A stretch of 64,000 bases of DNA from Alkalicoccobacillus plakortidis (GTDB lineage Bacteria; Bacillota; Bacilli; Bacillales; Bacillaceae_D), in contig NZ_JAMQJY010000003.1 of assembly GCF_023703085.1 (NCBI RefSeq), forward strand, positions 325,450-389,449, written 5' to 3'. The notes beneath the pieces are model-generated. The model had not been told where the DNA came from, did not search any database, and worked only from the letters and a program-made list of their open reading frames with translations. The position numbers were made by a program, and so were the translations under genes. This document shows, in pieces, positions 19,856 through 29,162 of this stretch (its first letter is position 1; each line of letters opens with the position of its first letter).

Positions 19856-20466
19856 ATGAAATTTGTTCGTCTATCTTTTCTAGCAGTACTAGTATTGGCT
19901 CTATCATGGAGTGCACCTTTCAGTCCTGAAGCAAGTGCTCAAGAAGCAGCTAGCATTGACCTCGAAAAACCGATTGTTCTCGTTCATGGTATAGGAGGAG
20001 CTGGCTATAATTTTAGTAGTATTGAAAGGAAGCTACGAGGTGAGGGCTATGACCGTTCTGATCTACATGCCATTGACTTTGCAGTCGATCCGGCAATAAT
20101 TTACGAAACTCTCGTCAATTGAGAGACTTTATTGACGATGTCCTTAGTAACTACGAAGTTGACGAAGTAAATATTATTGCGCATAGCATGGGAGGATCGA
20201 ACACCCTTCGCTATCTTACTCAGCTCGATGGCGTAGATAACGTTGATAAGGTTATTACCTTAGGAGGTGCCAACCGCTTGGGTGCTAGCTCTGTTCCTGC
20301 CGGGGTTGATTTCACTTCTATCTATAGCAGCTCAGACTTAATTGTCTCAAATAGTCTGTCACGTATAACCGGTGCCAACAATATCCATGTAACCGGCGTA
20401 ACACACCTTGCGCTTTTAACGAATAGTAGAGTTCAAAACTTGATTATCGAAGCGTTAGAGAATTAA
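19856..20466 (+). CDS. Secreted lipase, Bacillus LipA/EstA family (frameshifted)
   Basis: Small extracellular lipase of family I.4, about 204 residues, with a signal peptide ending Ala-Ser-Ala. Seen are the oxyanion-hole region VLVHGIGGAGYNF, the nucleophile AHSMGGSN with the family's Ala-x-Ser-x-Gly, the catalytic Asp in SSSDLIV and His in GVTHLALL. The frame breaks near 20087, where DRSGNN is expected; loss of one GATC from a GATCGATC would explain it. AAGGAGGG precedes the ATG. No CCAAGC is involved, so this may be a different kind of error or a true lesion. Confidence 0.82.
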
Positions 20467-20498
20467 AGCAATCTATACTTAAAAGATGTACACGTAGG

Positions 20499-20529
20499 AG
20501 CGAAGTAGTCAGGACTACTTCGCTTTTTT
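20499..20529 (+). terminator. Terminator of the lipase gene
   Basis: AGCGAAGTAGTC pairs with GACTACTTCGCT, followed by six T. Confidence 0.9.
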
Positions 20530-20636
20530 GATTCTTCTATCCTCTAATCAGTGCTCCTTTCAAATTAAGATAGACCGTTTAATCACAAATCAGAGTGGGA
20601 ATAGTCTACTACACAATGAAGTGTAGGAGGCTAACG

Positions 20637-21422
20637 ATGTCTAAAACGATTTTTATTACAGGAGCTGGTACAGGTCTAGGAAAAGGTACTGCTCTTGGTC
20701 TTGCCAAAGAAGGACACAAAGTGGTTGCTGCTGTTGAGATTCTTTCACAAATTACAAGCTTAAGGGAAGCGGCTACAGAAGCTGGAGTAGAGCTTAAGGT
20801 AATTAAATTAGATATCACAAATAAAAGAGACCAGGCTTTGATTAATGAATTTGATTTTGATGTATTTGTGGCAAATGCTGCGATTGGTGAAGGTGGTCCT
20901 ATTTCCGAAATTCCGGTGGATCGAGTTCGAGAGATTTATGAGACGAATGTATTCAGTACACTTGAAACGGCCCAGATTGCTGCGAAGAAATTCGTTCAGA
21001 AAAAAGCAGGAAAGATCGTTTTCTTAAGCTCTATTGTCGGGGTCGTCGCGATGCCTTATCTAGGTGCATATAGCTCTACTAAGCACGCGATTGAAGCTAT
21101 CGCCCAAACCATGCGAGCAGAATTAAAAGAATTTAATGTGCAAGTAGCTACGATTAATCCAGGTCCTTTTGAAACTGGTTTTAATGATCGGATGTTTGAA
21201 GAGAAGTGGAAATGGTATGACGCTAGTGAGAATTTCACACCAGAGCAATCCATTGCTAATCAGGAAGAGATCCTAGATCAGCAGCATGATCCTGAGGACA
21301 TGATCGCAAAGATGGTAGAAGTCATTCCTGCTGATCACCACCCTTTCCGTACAGCATATCCGCAAAGTACAGAAGATCAGATGAAAGAGTTTGAGCAAGG
21401 AGTTTGGAAGGACGAGGTATAA
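20637..21422 (+). CDS. Short-chain dehydrogenase/reductase
   Basis: 261-residue classical SDR with TGAGTGLGKG cofactor motif near the start, ANAAIG, catalytic Ser in FLSSIVG and YSSTK (Tyr about residue 148). The start at 20637 is selected for AGGAGG seven bases upstream; an upstream in-frame codon has none. Standalone gene between terminators. Substrate unknown. Confidence 0.88.
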   Translation: MSKTIFITGAGTGLGKGTALGLAKEGHKVVAAVEILSQITSLREAATEAGVELKVIKLDITNKRDQALINEFDFDVFVANAAIGEGGPISEIPVDRVREIYETNVFSTLETAQIAAKKFVQKKAGKIVFLSSIVGVVAMPYLGAYSSTKHAIEAIAQTMRAELKEFNVQVATINPGPFETGFNDRMFEEKWKWYDASENFTPEQSIANQEEILDQQHDPEDMIAKMVEVIPADHHPFRTAYPQSTEDQMKEFEQGVWKDEV

Positions 21423-21425
21423 AAG

Positions 21426-21470
21426 AGTAAAGCCGAGTTGGACAAAAAGTATTGTCTCTCTCGGCTTTTA
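21426..21470 (+). terminator. Terminator of the SDR gene
   Basis: AAAGCCGAG and CTCGGCTTTT pair around an imperfect loop just after the stop. Confidence 0.75.
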
Positions 21471-21817
21471 TTAGCGTAAGGACTTACTGGCAAAAGACAT
21501 TTATACTTAAAAAATTAATATCTTGCTTACTAACCCTATTCAGTTCTTACTCATCTTTTTATACGTCTTTCTGAATAACGATCTCGTACAGGTTTATTTG
21601 CATTTTCAGCAAATACTTTCCACAACTATTTTCAACACCTAAAAATGATATCGCTTTCATTTGTGATTGTAACAGCGTCAGCTTTCTTTATCTATCCAAT
21701 AAACAAAGTTTCATTCGACATTTTGCACTCTGAATCTAACGTCATAGATCTTTATAATGATTATATTAGGTTTCATTACTATTAGGGATTTCAAGGAATA
21801 TTAAGAATCGAGAATCA
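21471..21817. other. Intergenic, nothing recognised
   Basis: AT-rich sequence without a gene, hairpin with T-run or repeat that I can support. Confidence 0.5.
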
Positions 21818-21866
21818 AAAAAAGATCTCCCTCACCATTTTTCGAATGAAAGAGATCTTTTTTGTA
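21818..21866 (+). terminator. Isolated terminator-like hairpin
   Basis: AAAAAAAGATCTC and GAGATCTTTTTT form a long stem with T-run. No gene precedes it directly, so it may end a small untranslated transcript or be a relic. Confidence 0.55.
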
Positions 21867-21908
21867 TTGGAGACTAGTTACGTCCCAGTCCCTTTTTTGC
21901 GCGTATAT

Positions 21909-22070
21909 CTTGGTATTTTACTAAAATCTCTTGAATTAGTGGCTCTGCTCTTGTTTAAGTTTCTTTCTATCTTGATGCTCTATCTAATTCCACTTGATAA
22001 CTCCCTTTCCATCTTATTAAACACCTAGTCTCTCTTGACAACTCATTCATTTTTCTTAGTAAAATTTAAT
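21909..22070. repeat. Degenerate phased CTTG array
   Basis: CTTG/CTTA occurs at 21909, 21930, 21950, 21971, 21993, 22013, 22034 and 22055, a spacing of 20-22 bases. The half-units are otherwise divergent. It ends just before the terminator of the next gene, as the array at 2381 begins just after one. Confidence 0.5.
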
Positions 22071-22080
22071 TCTCCACACA

Positions 22081-22120
22081 AAAACACCTCTAAGTGAGTA
22101 TCTCTAACTTAAAGGTGTTT
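22081..22120 (-). terminator. Terminator of the peptidoglycan-binding protein gene
   Basis: AAACACCT and AGGTGTTT with an extended imperfect stem; T-run on the minus strand. Confidence 0.75.
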
Positions 22121-22128
22121 CGTGATAT

Positions 22129-22719
22129 CTATTTCGGATCAGTCTCAACAACATCACCATTATTATACACATTGTAGAATCCTACTGTACCGGTTCCACC
22201 ACCATCAATTAGATCTTGGCTTTGCGCTCTAAGGTGATAGTAGGTTTGACCGTCTGAGTCTTCGTGCAACTCTCCGTTACTGCTAAACACTAGGTCATCA
22301 TTATCTAATTCCTGTTCAGCTAACTGAATCGCGTACTCCACTGTGAATTGATCTTTTCTTTCTTCATGAAGTAATTCTGTCCACGTATTTACACCAACGA
22401 TTCCATCCACCGCTAATTCATGCTCTGACTGGAATGCACGTACCTGCTCACTTGTGTTCGGACCAAATAGACCGTCTACATTCGTATCAAATCCAAAGTG
22501 GCTTAATTTCACTTGAACAAGCTCTACCTCTATACTAGCGCTACCTTGCTGTAAGGTAGGCTGATGCTCGGGTGCCACATCTAAAATAGGCTTAAGCTCC
22601 GGCGGGATTTCTGCCGATTGAACCACTTCATTTTCCGAGGCTGCTTCTGCTTGTTGAAGGTGAAGTGGAGTGGCCACCAACGCAAGCGCGGGAACTACAG
22701 CTAACCATTTCTTCTTCAT
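22129..22719 (-). CDS. Secreted peptidoglycan-binding domain protein
   Basis: 196-residue exported protein: Sec signal peptide to about residue 26 (AEA), then a PG_binding_1 domain (about residues 60-115; FGFDTNVDGLFGPNTSEQVRAFQ and VDGIVGVNTW are diagnostic), then an 80-residue C-terminal domain with AIQLAEQELDNDD. AAGGAGGA precedes the start. Likely wall-associated. The C-terminal part is not assigned. Confidence 0.85.
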   Translation of the reverse strand: MKKKWLAVVPALALVATPLHLQQAEAASENEVVQSAEIPPELKPILDVAPEHQPTLQQGSASIEVELVQVKLSHFGFDTNVDGLFGPNTSEQVRAFQSEHELAVDGIVGVNTWTELLHEERKDQFTVEYAIQLAEQELDNDDLVFSSNGELHEDSDGQTYYHLRAQSQDLIDGGGTGTVGFYNVYNNGDVVETDPK

Positions 22720-22802
22720 GCATATCTTCCTCCTTAAATTATTGGTTCACTTATCATCTACCTTATTGTGAACGAGATGAAACGTGTTTCTTTTTATTTC
22801 TC

Positions 22803-22836
22803 ACAAAATAAGCTCAGAGAACTTTCACTCTGAGCA
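22803..22836 (-). terminator. Terminator of the M42 peptidase gene
   Basis: On the minus strand GCTCAGAG and CTCTGAGC flank an 8-base loop, followed by TTATTTTG. Confidence 0.7.
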
Positions 22837-22851
22837 AAAAAATTCAATCAA

Positions 22852-23922
22852 CTATTCCTCAATAAATAAAAATTGTACACCCTGCTTAAGCGACATGATA
22901 AATTCTTTTAGCAACTCTTTTGTCGCTAATAAATCACCCAGATCAATAACTTCCACAGGTGAATGGGCGTAACGTGATGGGATGGAAAGTACGCCTGTAG
23001 GTATGCCATTGTTTGCTAGGCTTATTGCGCCTCCATCCGTCCCGATTCCCGGAAAAATCTCCTTTTGATAAGCGATGTTTTTCTCATCAGCTATATGTAT
23101 CAGTGCATCTCTTACAGCTGGGTGGGAGATCAAACTGAAGTCGAGTACCTTAATACCTGTACCTGCGCCTATAGCAAGTGATGCATCCATTGTTTCCTCA
23201 GGTGTATCACTGACGGCTGTTGTATCAAGCGCAATCGCAACATCAGCCTCAACCTGACGTGCCGCGACTTGAGCACCTCGCAAACCGACCTCTTCCTGTA
23301 CGGTAAAAATAGCCGTAATTGTGCCAGCAAATTCAGCGCCATCAAACTCCTCTAACAGCTTGATAATGACCGCACACCCTGCTCGATCATCAAACCCTTT
23401 TCCGACAAACCGTCCTGTCGATTCATTACCCAGGTACTCCATGTTCGGCTTCCAGGTAATCGGAGTACCTTCCTCTACTCCTAATTCAAGCGCATGTGCC
23501 TTATCTCGAGCACCAATGTCTATGTATAGTTGACGATGATTCCGTACCTTCCCGGCATCATCAAACTTCGCATAATGAGCGGAAATACTGCCAATCACAC
23601 CAGTTAAAAAGCCTTTTTTTGTCCGGAGCTGAACTTTTTGAGTCAGTAGTAAGCGATCATCATTACCTCCAAGTTTTTCAAAGCGAATCAATCCATTGTT
23701 CTCGATTTTCTTTGCAATGAAACCAACCTCATCCATATGTGCAGTGATCACCACATGTGGACCCGGTTTTGCGCCTTTTTTTGTCGCAAAGACGTTTCCT
23801 AATGCATCCACTCGCACCTCATCAGCAAGTGATGTTACATAATCCCTTATCCATTTACTAACAGGTTGCTCATTCCCGCACGGACCATGTAAACCTGTGA
23901 GCTGCTCCAACAATTTTTGCAT
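22852..23922 (-). CDS. M42 family metallopeptidase (glutamyl aminopeptidase/deblocking type)
   Basis: 356-residue cytoplasmic dinuclear-metal aminopeptidase. Metal and catalytic residues are seen in TAHMDEVGF (His), GKGFDDRAG (bridging Asp), VQEEVGLRGA (general-base Glu-Glu), IALDTT (Asp) and RYAHSPVE (His). The start at 23922 has GAGGAGG nine bases upstream. Similar to YsdC/FrvX/endoglucanase-M proteins; removes N-terminal residues from peptides. Single gene. Confidence 0.9.
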   Translation of the reverse strand: MQKLLEQLTGLHGPCGNEQPVSKWIRDYVTSLADEVRVDALGNVFATKKGAKPGPHVVITAHMDEVGFIAKKIENNGLIRFEKLGGNDDRLLLTQKVQLRTKKGFLTGVIGSISAHYAKFDDAGKVRNHRQLYIDIGARDKAHALELGVEEGTPITWKPNMEYLGNESTGRFVGKGFDDRAGCAVIIKLLEEFDGAEFAGTITAIFTVQEEVGLRGAQVAARQVEADVAIALDTTAVSDTPEETMDASLAIGAGTGIKVLDFSLISHPAVRDALIHIADEKNIAYQKEIFPGIGTDGGAISLANNGIPTGVLSIPSRYAHSPVEVIDLGDLLATKELLKEFIMSLKQGVQFLFIEE

Positions 23923-24148
23923 AAACTTATTCCTCCTCATTTAGCTTTGCATCTTATAGAACAGTATACCTCTTTAATTAGCTACGCGAAATTTGTTGCG
24001 CTTCCTACAGACGCTCCGCGTTTTTGACTTCCTTTTTCTTGCTTCCTTTGACACTGCTAAAGTATCTTTAGTAAACACGAAAATACGTTCCTTTTAAAGT
24101 GGTTAATATAACTAAAAGGAGGGTGAATTAGTAGAGCAAGATGGCAGA

Positions 24149-24178
24149 GTAGAAGCCCAAGCATCGTGCGCTTGGGCT
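24149..24178. terminator. Strong hairpin, terminator-like
   Basis: AGAAGCCCAAGC pairs with GCTTGGGCTTCT, followed by TTG. The short AAAGGAGGGTGAATTAG upstream looks like a ribosome site facing a stop, perhaps a remnant gene. The CCAAGC in the stem pairs perfectly with its partner, so it is genuine. Confidence 0.5.
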
Positions 24179-24207
24179 TCTTTGAGAAGGCGGTATATTA
24201 TTTTGAT

Positions 24208-24375
24208 TTAACTGTAACTTTTATTTTCTTTATAGTTTGGTCTAATAAGTATAGCTAATAAGAAAAATAAAAAAGCAACAATATACCCAACTAAATAATT
24301 GTCTAATAAAGTTCCAAAAAGTAATATGCTAGGAGCAATTAATACAAATGACATCTTACTTACAATATTTCTCAT
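24208..24375 (-). CDS. Small membrane protein, 55 residues
   Basis: Short frame with ATG at 24375 and AAAGG four to five bases upstream. The product has two hydrophobic helices (about residues 8-25 and 28-46) and a polar tail ending NYKENKSYS. No family recognised. Coding is inferred only from the ribosome site and the coherent two-helix profile. Confidence 0.5.
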   Translation of the reverse strand: MRNIVSKMSFVLIAPSILLFGTLLDNYLVGYIVAFLFFLLAILIRPNYKENKSYS

Positions 24376-24532
24376 AGTACCTTTTTAACATTTTTTTAGA
24401 TGATCTTCAACCGCCTAACATATGACGACAATGAGGGAACGACGTACACCAATAATTTTTTGAGACTTATCTCGCCTTTTTCAAACGACTAACGCTTGAC
24501 CCCTCGAAATAATTCGAAATCAATTGTTATTA

Positions 24533-25183
24533 TCACTTTTTCTTTAAACGATACAAAGCGATTGATTTGTACCCTTCTGCGAGCAGCTCCTTCATTTGTT
24601 TGGCGTTTCTTTCGTGTTGTTTCTTGCTTGGCTGAAAAGATGTAGCGTGCCCAGTCTTTTTGATAGCCTGGTGTCAGACTCCGAAAAAAATTCAACGGCA
24701 TCAGAACTCTCCAGAATCTCTTCAACTTCCTTAACGCGATCTTCATAATCTGAAACTCGCTGACTTGCGGCCGTTGATTTTTTACCCTTCTTTTTTGATT
24801 CTCGTTTTATTCCAACCACGGTGAAAACGTCGTCCATACTAACCATACGTGAGAACTTTAAGTCGCTATCCGCTACAAATCCGTCTTCCCCTACCTTCAT
24901 CGCTTGGAAAGAGTTCATCTCTGTGAATAAAACCGCTATACCGTTTATTTCCCTTTTTAGGATAAGCAAAAAACAAATACCCAGCCTCAAACAATAACTG
25001 ATCGTCTATTACCCGTTTCGTATACTCAACCATCTCTTCTAAGGTCTCAACAAAAATAAAAATCGCATCATGGTCTTGGCTAAGAGCAGTGACCTGTTCC
25101 GTAAACAGATCATAATCATCTGGTTCGTTGATAACAGCCATATTGGTATATCTATCAAGTTTTAATTTCTCAACGATGGTCAT
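24533..25183 (-). CDS. YdeI/OmdA-like protein (three frameshifts)
   Basis: Conserved cytoplasmic protein. The C-terminal part, SLTPGYQKDWARYIFSA, is the YdeI/OmpD-associated family signature. The start at 25183 (MTIVEKLKLD) has AAAGGG upstream. Three breaks occur: GCTTGG at 24902-24907, a seven-T run near 24690 that should be six, and GCTTGG at 24626-24631. Correcting all three gives a perfect 215-residue frame ending SIALYRLKKK. The role of the family is unclear. Confidence 0.75.
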
Positions 25184-25246
25184 AGGACGTCCCTTTCTAA
25201 AATGAGTTACATGTATTTTCCTCCATTCTTCTTGATAAATCAAAGT

Positions 25247-26047
25247 TTATAATCTTCCAGACTCAGCACCCGTTGCCAAAAAGAACTTTAGAGCCGTATT
25301 TAAAAAAGGTGGAACCACACTCATATGGCCAGTATCTGGTATACATATATACTGTGCTTCAATATGATCTTTACCTCTTATTTGTTCATACATCCACTCC
25401 GCATCATCAACCATATGTCCTTTTTCATTTTCTCCAACGCCTATTAGAATATCTTTAACGTCTAAAGACTTAAATGAATGGACTAACTCTTTTAGGTAAC
25501 CTTCTTTCCACCAAATTGAAGGGCTTCCTGCTATGTATGTGGAGAACAGACTACTTTTATGGATGAGTGTATGCAAAACACACAAACCACCTAGAGAATG
25601 TCCAAACAACGCACGTTTGGTCTGATGAAGTGGGTATGCTTTTTCAAGAGATGGGATCAGCTCGTTCTCAAAAAATTGGAGAAATGAGCTGACTCCTCCT
25701 GTTTGATTCGCTTGCACCTGCTTTAATTGACCTAATTCAGAGCTATCCACCTTCTCCGTAAAATCATAAAAGCGACTTTGCCTGCAAAATGGTTCATCTG
25801 TCTCATAACCGATTCCAACAATGATCGTTGGTGGATACCCATGAGGAGCACGTGTTTGTAGACGACTAAATTCTGTTATCGCGCCAAACCACGCATTGCC
25901 ATCTAGTACAAATAAGACGGGAAAGCCGTCACTTGGTGCTTCAACCGATGGAATGGAGATATAGATTTGTCGTTTAGGGAAATTCCCATCCGAACTTTCC
26001 CAGACAATTGTATTGGGAACTTGATAAGCACCTGTTTGTTTAAACAT
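25247..26047 (-). CDS. besA: BesA-like siderophore trilactone esterase
   Basis: 266-residue alpha/beta hydrolase of the esterase D/BesA type. The nucleophile is in GHSLGG (about residue 142); Asp and His lie in the last third (DTGHMSV). BesA cleaves the trilactone of ferric bacillibactin in the cytoplasm to release iron. It is last in the feu-type operon, exactly where release is needed, with AAAGGAG upstream. Other ferric-siderophore esterases of the family are possible. Confidence 0.85.
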   Translation of the reverse strand: MFKQTGAYQVPNTIVWESSDGNFPKRQIYISIPSVEAPSDGFPVLFVLDGNAWFGAITEFSRLQTRAPHGYPPTIIVGIGYETDEPFCRQSRFYDFTEKVDSSELGQLKQVQANQTGGVSSFLQFFENELIPSLEKAYPLHQTKRALFGHSLGGLCVLHTLIHKSSLFSTYIAGSPSIWWKEGYLKELVHSFKSLDVKDILIGVGENEKGHMVDDAEWMYEQIRGKDHIEAQYICIPDTGHMSVVPPFLNTALKFFLATGAESGRL

Positions 26048-26063
26048 AACCGAAGCTCCTTTG

Positions 26064-27099
26064 TTAAGTTGATTTTGCGTTTCGTTTGCTTTGAAATAAA
26101 AGAAAGATAAAGTAAGGTACTCCGATAATAGAAATCACTACTCCTACCGGGAGCTTGGGCAGGCGCAAAAATTGTTTTGGCAATCCAATCAGCGATCATG
26201 ACGATGATCAAGCCAAGTATGCCACTGGCAGGCAAAACAAACCGATGATGAATGCCAACTAACCTTCTTGCTACATGTGGGGCGATTAATCCTACAAAGG
26301 CAATGCTTCCAGCAACTGAAACACACGCTGCGATCAACCCAACACTTAGAAAGATCAAGGTATAGCGTTCTTTTGTAACAGAGAGACCAAGTCCTGTTGC
26401 ACTTATTTCAGATAGACCAAGTACATCTAGTTTTCTCGCTTTGTAGACAATAAATGGTGTTAAAATCAAGATCCAAGGTAGAGTGATTAATACATGCTTC
26501 CAATTTGTACTATAGACACTGCCAGCAAGCCAGACAGCCGCCATCTCATAATCGCGTGGATTCATCTTTAATGAAACAAACAAAGTTAACGCACCAAATC
26601 CAGCAGATATCGCAATACCTGTTAGGATAAAAATTTGCGGGTCAAGTCGTCCTCTTTCAGTCGCAAAAACTAGAAGTAATACAACAGCAAGCATTCCCCC
26701 AACCCAACCTACGATTGGCATCACAAAGATACTAAGCCAATTAATATCAATGAGACTTCCTTGTACTAGGAATAAAAAGCACACAACAGTTGCTCCAGCT
26801 CCCGCATTAATGCCGAGAATGCCTGGGTCAGCTAAAGGATTACGTGTAATGCCTTGTAATACTGCTCCTGCTATTCCAAGCCCCATTCCAACAAGCGCAC
26901 CTAACACAATACGTGGCAAGCGAAAATCAAAGATAACCAAATCTTGACGAGCATCCACATCTAATCGAAACAGTGTCCTAAATGTCTGGTTAATACTTAA
27001 TTCATATGATCCGCTTGTTAAGCTTAAATAGAAGGCAACTGAGATGATTACGAGACTACTTACTAAAAAGAGCACAAATCGTTTATGTTGATTTTGCAA
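26064..27099 (-). CDS. feuC: Ferric-siderophore ABC permease, FeuC-like (frameshifted)
   Basis: FecCD-family permease of 344 residues with about ten TM helices and conserved GAVLQGITRNPLADPGILG. It starts with TTG behind AGGAGG and overlaps the end of the upstream permease. The frame breaks at GCTTGG 26153-26158; reading it as GCTGG restores the diagnostic AQLPVGVVISIIGVPYF and a normal end at 26064. Works with the FeuB-like subunit to import the ferric siderophore. Confidence 0.87.
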
Positions 27100-28124
27100 A
27101 TCGTTTGCCTCCTCTCGTTTTTATTAAATACAAGAGAAAAGGTACCCCAAATATGGCCGTCACTACTCCTACTGGTGTCTCAAACGGAAAATTAACCATG
27201 CGGCTTACCACATCACTAAATGCTAAAAACAATCCTCCTAATACAGCTGAGAAAGGAATGATTTTTTTATAATCGTGCCCGACGATAAAACGAGCGATAT
27301 GAGGTACAGCTAAACCAACAAAAGCAATTCTACCCGCTAATGCCACGGCAATGCCTGTTAACACAACAACAGCTAAAAAAGCGAGGCCTTTAATTAATCC
27401 TGTTCGTTGCCCTAGTCCAAGCCGACACCTCATCCCCTAAAGCAAGTGCTGTAATCTGACGCGATAAGCACAGCGCAAATAGGATTCCCGCTAGAATAAA
27501 TGGCGCAACGGATGCAACCAACGCAAGATCCATTTGATGCAATCTTGCGCTATACCAGAAACCAACGTCCTGTGAGACTTGAAAATAAAGTGCCATTGCT
27601 TGAGCGATGCTCCCGAAAAATGTCCCGATAATTGTGCCTAAAATAGCAAGACGTACAGGAGAAAATCCTTGAGGCAACGAGGCTGCAATGCCAAAGACAA
27701 TAAGTGACGCAATGGCAGATCCCAAAATAGAAGATCCAATCATCATAAAAGAGGACACACCAGAAAATAAAACCATAACGGAGGTAACCATTAGCAATGA
27801 ACCATCCGTCACTCCCATGATAGAAGGCGAGGCCAAGTAATTCCAGGTCACACCTTGCATCAAGGCACCAGAAACAGCAAGACTAGCACCTATTAAGATC
27901 GCACCCATTAAACGCGGTAATCGTTTATACACAATGACCTGATGATCTGTATTTGTTGCGTCATAGTGGAGCGCTACTTGGAAAACCGTGTTCCATTCCA
28001 TTGATTTTGCTCCAATGGCTAATGAACACCATCCAACCACAACAGTTATACAGAAAAAACCAGCCCAAAGAAGAAAAGACAAAGGTCGTTTTCCTAACTT
28101 GGGCTGGAATGTGCTAGTTTTCAA
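27083..28124 (-). CDS. feuB: Ferric-siderophore ABC permease, FeuB-like (frameshifted)
   Basis: FecCD-family permease, 346 residues, about ten TM helices. Conserved GALMQGVTWNYLASPSIMG and the C-terminal PVGVVTAIFGVPFLLYL are seen. The frame breaks at CCAAGC 27417-27422; reading CCAGC restores DEVSAGLGQRTG, the usual sequence. The start appears to be TTG at 28124, overlapping the binding-protein stop, so translation is probably coupled. Confidence 0.87.
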
Positions 28125-29085
28125 AAAGTGAGGTCACTTCATTTAAAAATGCCATCCGGCTCCAAGATGGCCCGCCTTCAGACAGCGGATCAATGATGTT
28201 TACATAGGTTTGATCCTCTGTCAGTGCTGGTACATTATCCAAGATTGGATCCTGCTTTAGTTGATCAATGATTTCAGTCTCTGCACCTGAATTTTCAGCC
28301 GCAGCGTCCTGTATAAACAAATAATCCGGATTAATCTCAGCAAGCTGTTCAATCGAAATCAACTCTTGAGCTTGCGCAGCTTCAGTAACCACCGGTGCAG
28401 CAATGTCTAAGTCATCGTATAATATTGAATTAACAAAAATGGAACTTGGATAAATATAAAGATCGTTATTTCTTACGCGAACGGCTAAAACCGTTTTATC
28501 ATCTAATTGATCACCGATACTCTCTTTCGCTTCATCTAGTTCGGAATAATAAGACGCAATTGATTCTGTTGCCAAGTCCTCTTTACCAGTCAGCTGACCC
28601 AAAAACTCTAAGCTTTCCTCCCAATCTGAAGCAATATGAGAGATCTTAATTGTTGGCGCTACTTTTTCAAGCTCCTCCACGACTTCAGGCGGAAACTTTG
28701 TTGAAGCTAATATGACATCCGGGTCAAGTGATAGTATCTTTTCTACATCTGGCTCTGTTTTTTCACCAATTGGTTCAGCGTTACTAGTAATCGGCGCAAA
28801 CATGTCTGGCACACTGCCTCCCACTGTCATCACACCTATTGGTTCAACATCTAAGACAAGAGAATCCTCCATTGCTTCCATCGCACCTGTGACAACAATT
28901 CGCTCTACATTTTCAGGAATTGTGTAGTCTTCTCCTAAATATGTTACTACTTGCTCTCCACTTGATTCACTCTCACTAGCCGATCCCTCTTGCTCCGTTC
29001 CTTCCGTTTCTTCTGCCTGAGATCCACACGCTGCCAACATAAGGACGCATGCCAATACAGATGTATGTAATAAAGCTTTTTTCAT
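28114..29085 (-). CDS. feuA: Ferric-siderophore binding lipoprotein, FeuA-like
   Basis: 323-residue substrate-binding lipoprotein with lipobox LAAC, a Ser/Glu-rich linker (residues 24-45) and a class III (FecB) periplasmic-binding fold with a long connecting helix. GGAGGGATAAA precedes the ATG and a Fur box lies just upstream. First gene of a feuABC-besA operon. As in the B. subtilis feu operon no ATPase is present; there YusV supplies it. Confidence 0.88.
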   Translation of the reverse strand: MKKALLHTSVLACVLMLAACGSQAEETEGTEQEGSASESESSGEQVVTYLGEDYTIPENVERIVVTGAMEAMEDSLVLDVEPIGVMTVGGSVPDMFAPITSNAEPIGEKTEPDVEKILSLDPDVILASTKFPPEVVEELEKVAPTIKISHIASDWEESLEFLGQLTGKEDLATESIASYYSELDEAKESIGDQLDDKTVLAVRVRNNDLYIYPSSIFVNSILYDDLDIAAPVVTEAAQAQELISIEQLAEINPDYLFIQDAAAENSGAETEIIDQLKQDPILDNVPALTEDQTYVNIIDPLSEGGPSWSRMAFLNEVTSLFEN

Positions 29086-29098
29086 TTTATCCCTCCGA

Positions 29099-29113
29099 TG
29101 AGAATGATTATCA
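29099..29113 (-). promoter_or_regulatory. Fur box upstream of feuA
   Basis: TGAGAATGATTATCA matches the 7-1-7 Fur consensus TGATAATNATTATCA with one core mismatch, directly upstream of the ribosome site. Confidence 0.85.
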
Positions 29114-29162
29114 ACTTCGTTTATTATATTAAATAATCACACTCATGCACATGGATTTTTTT

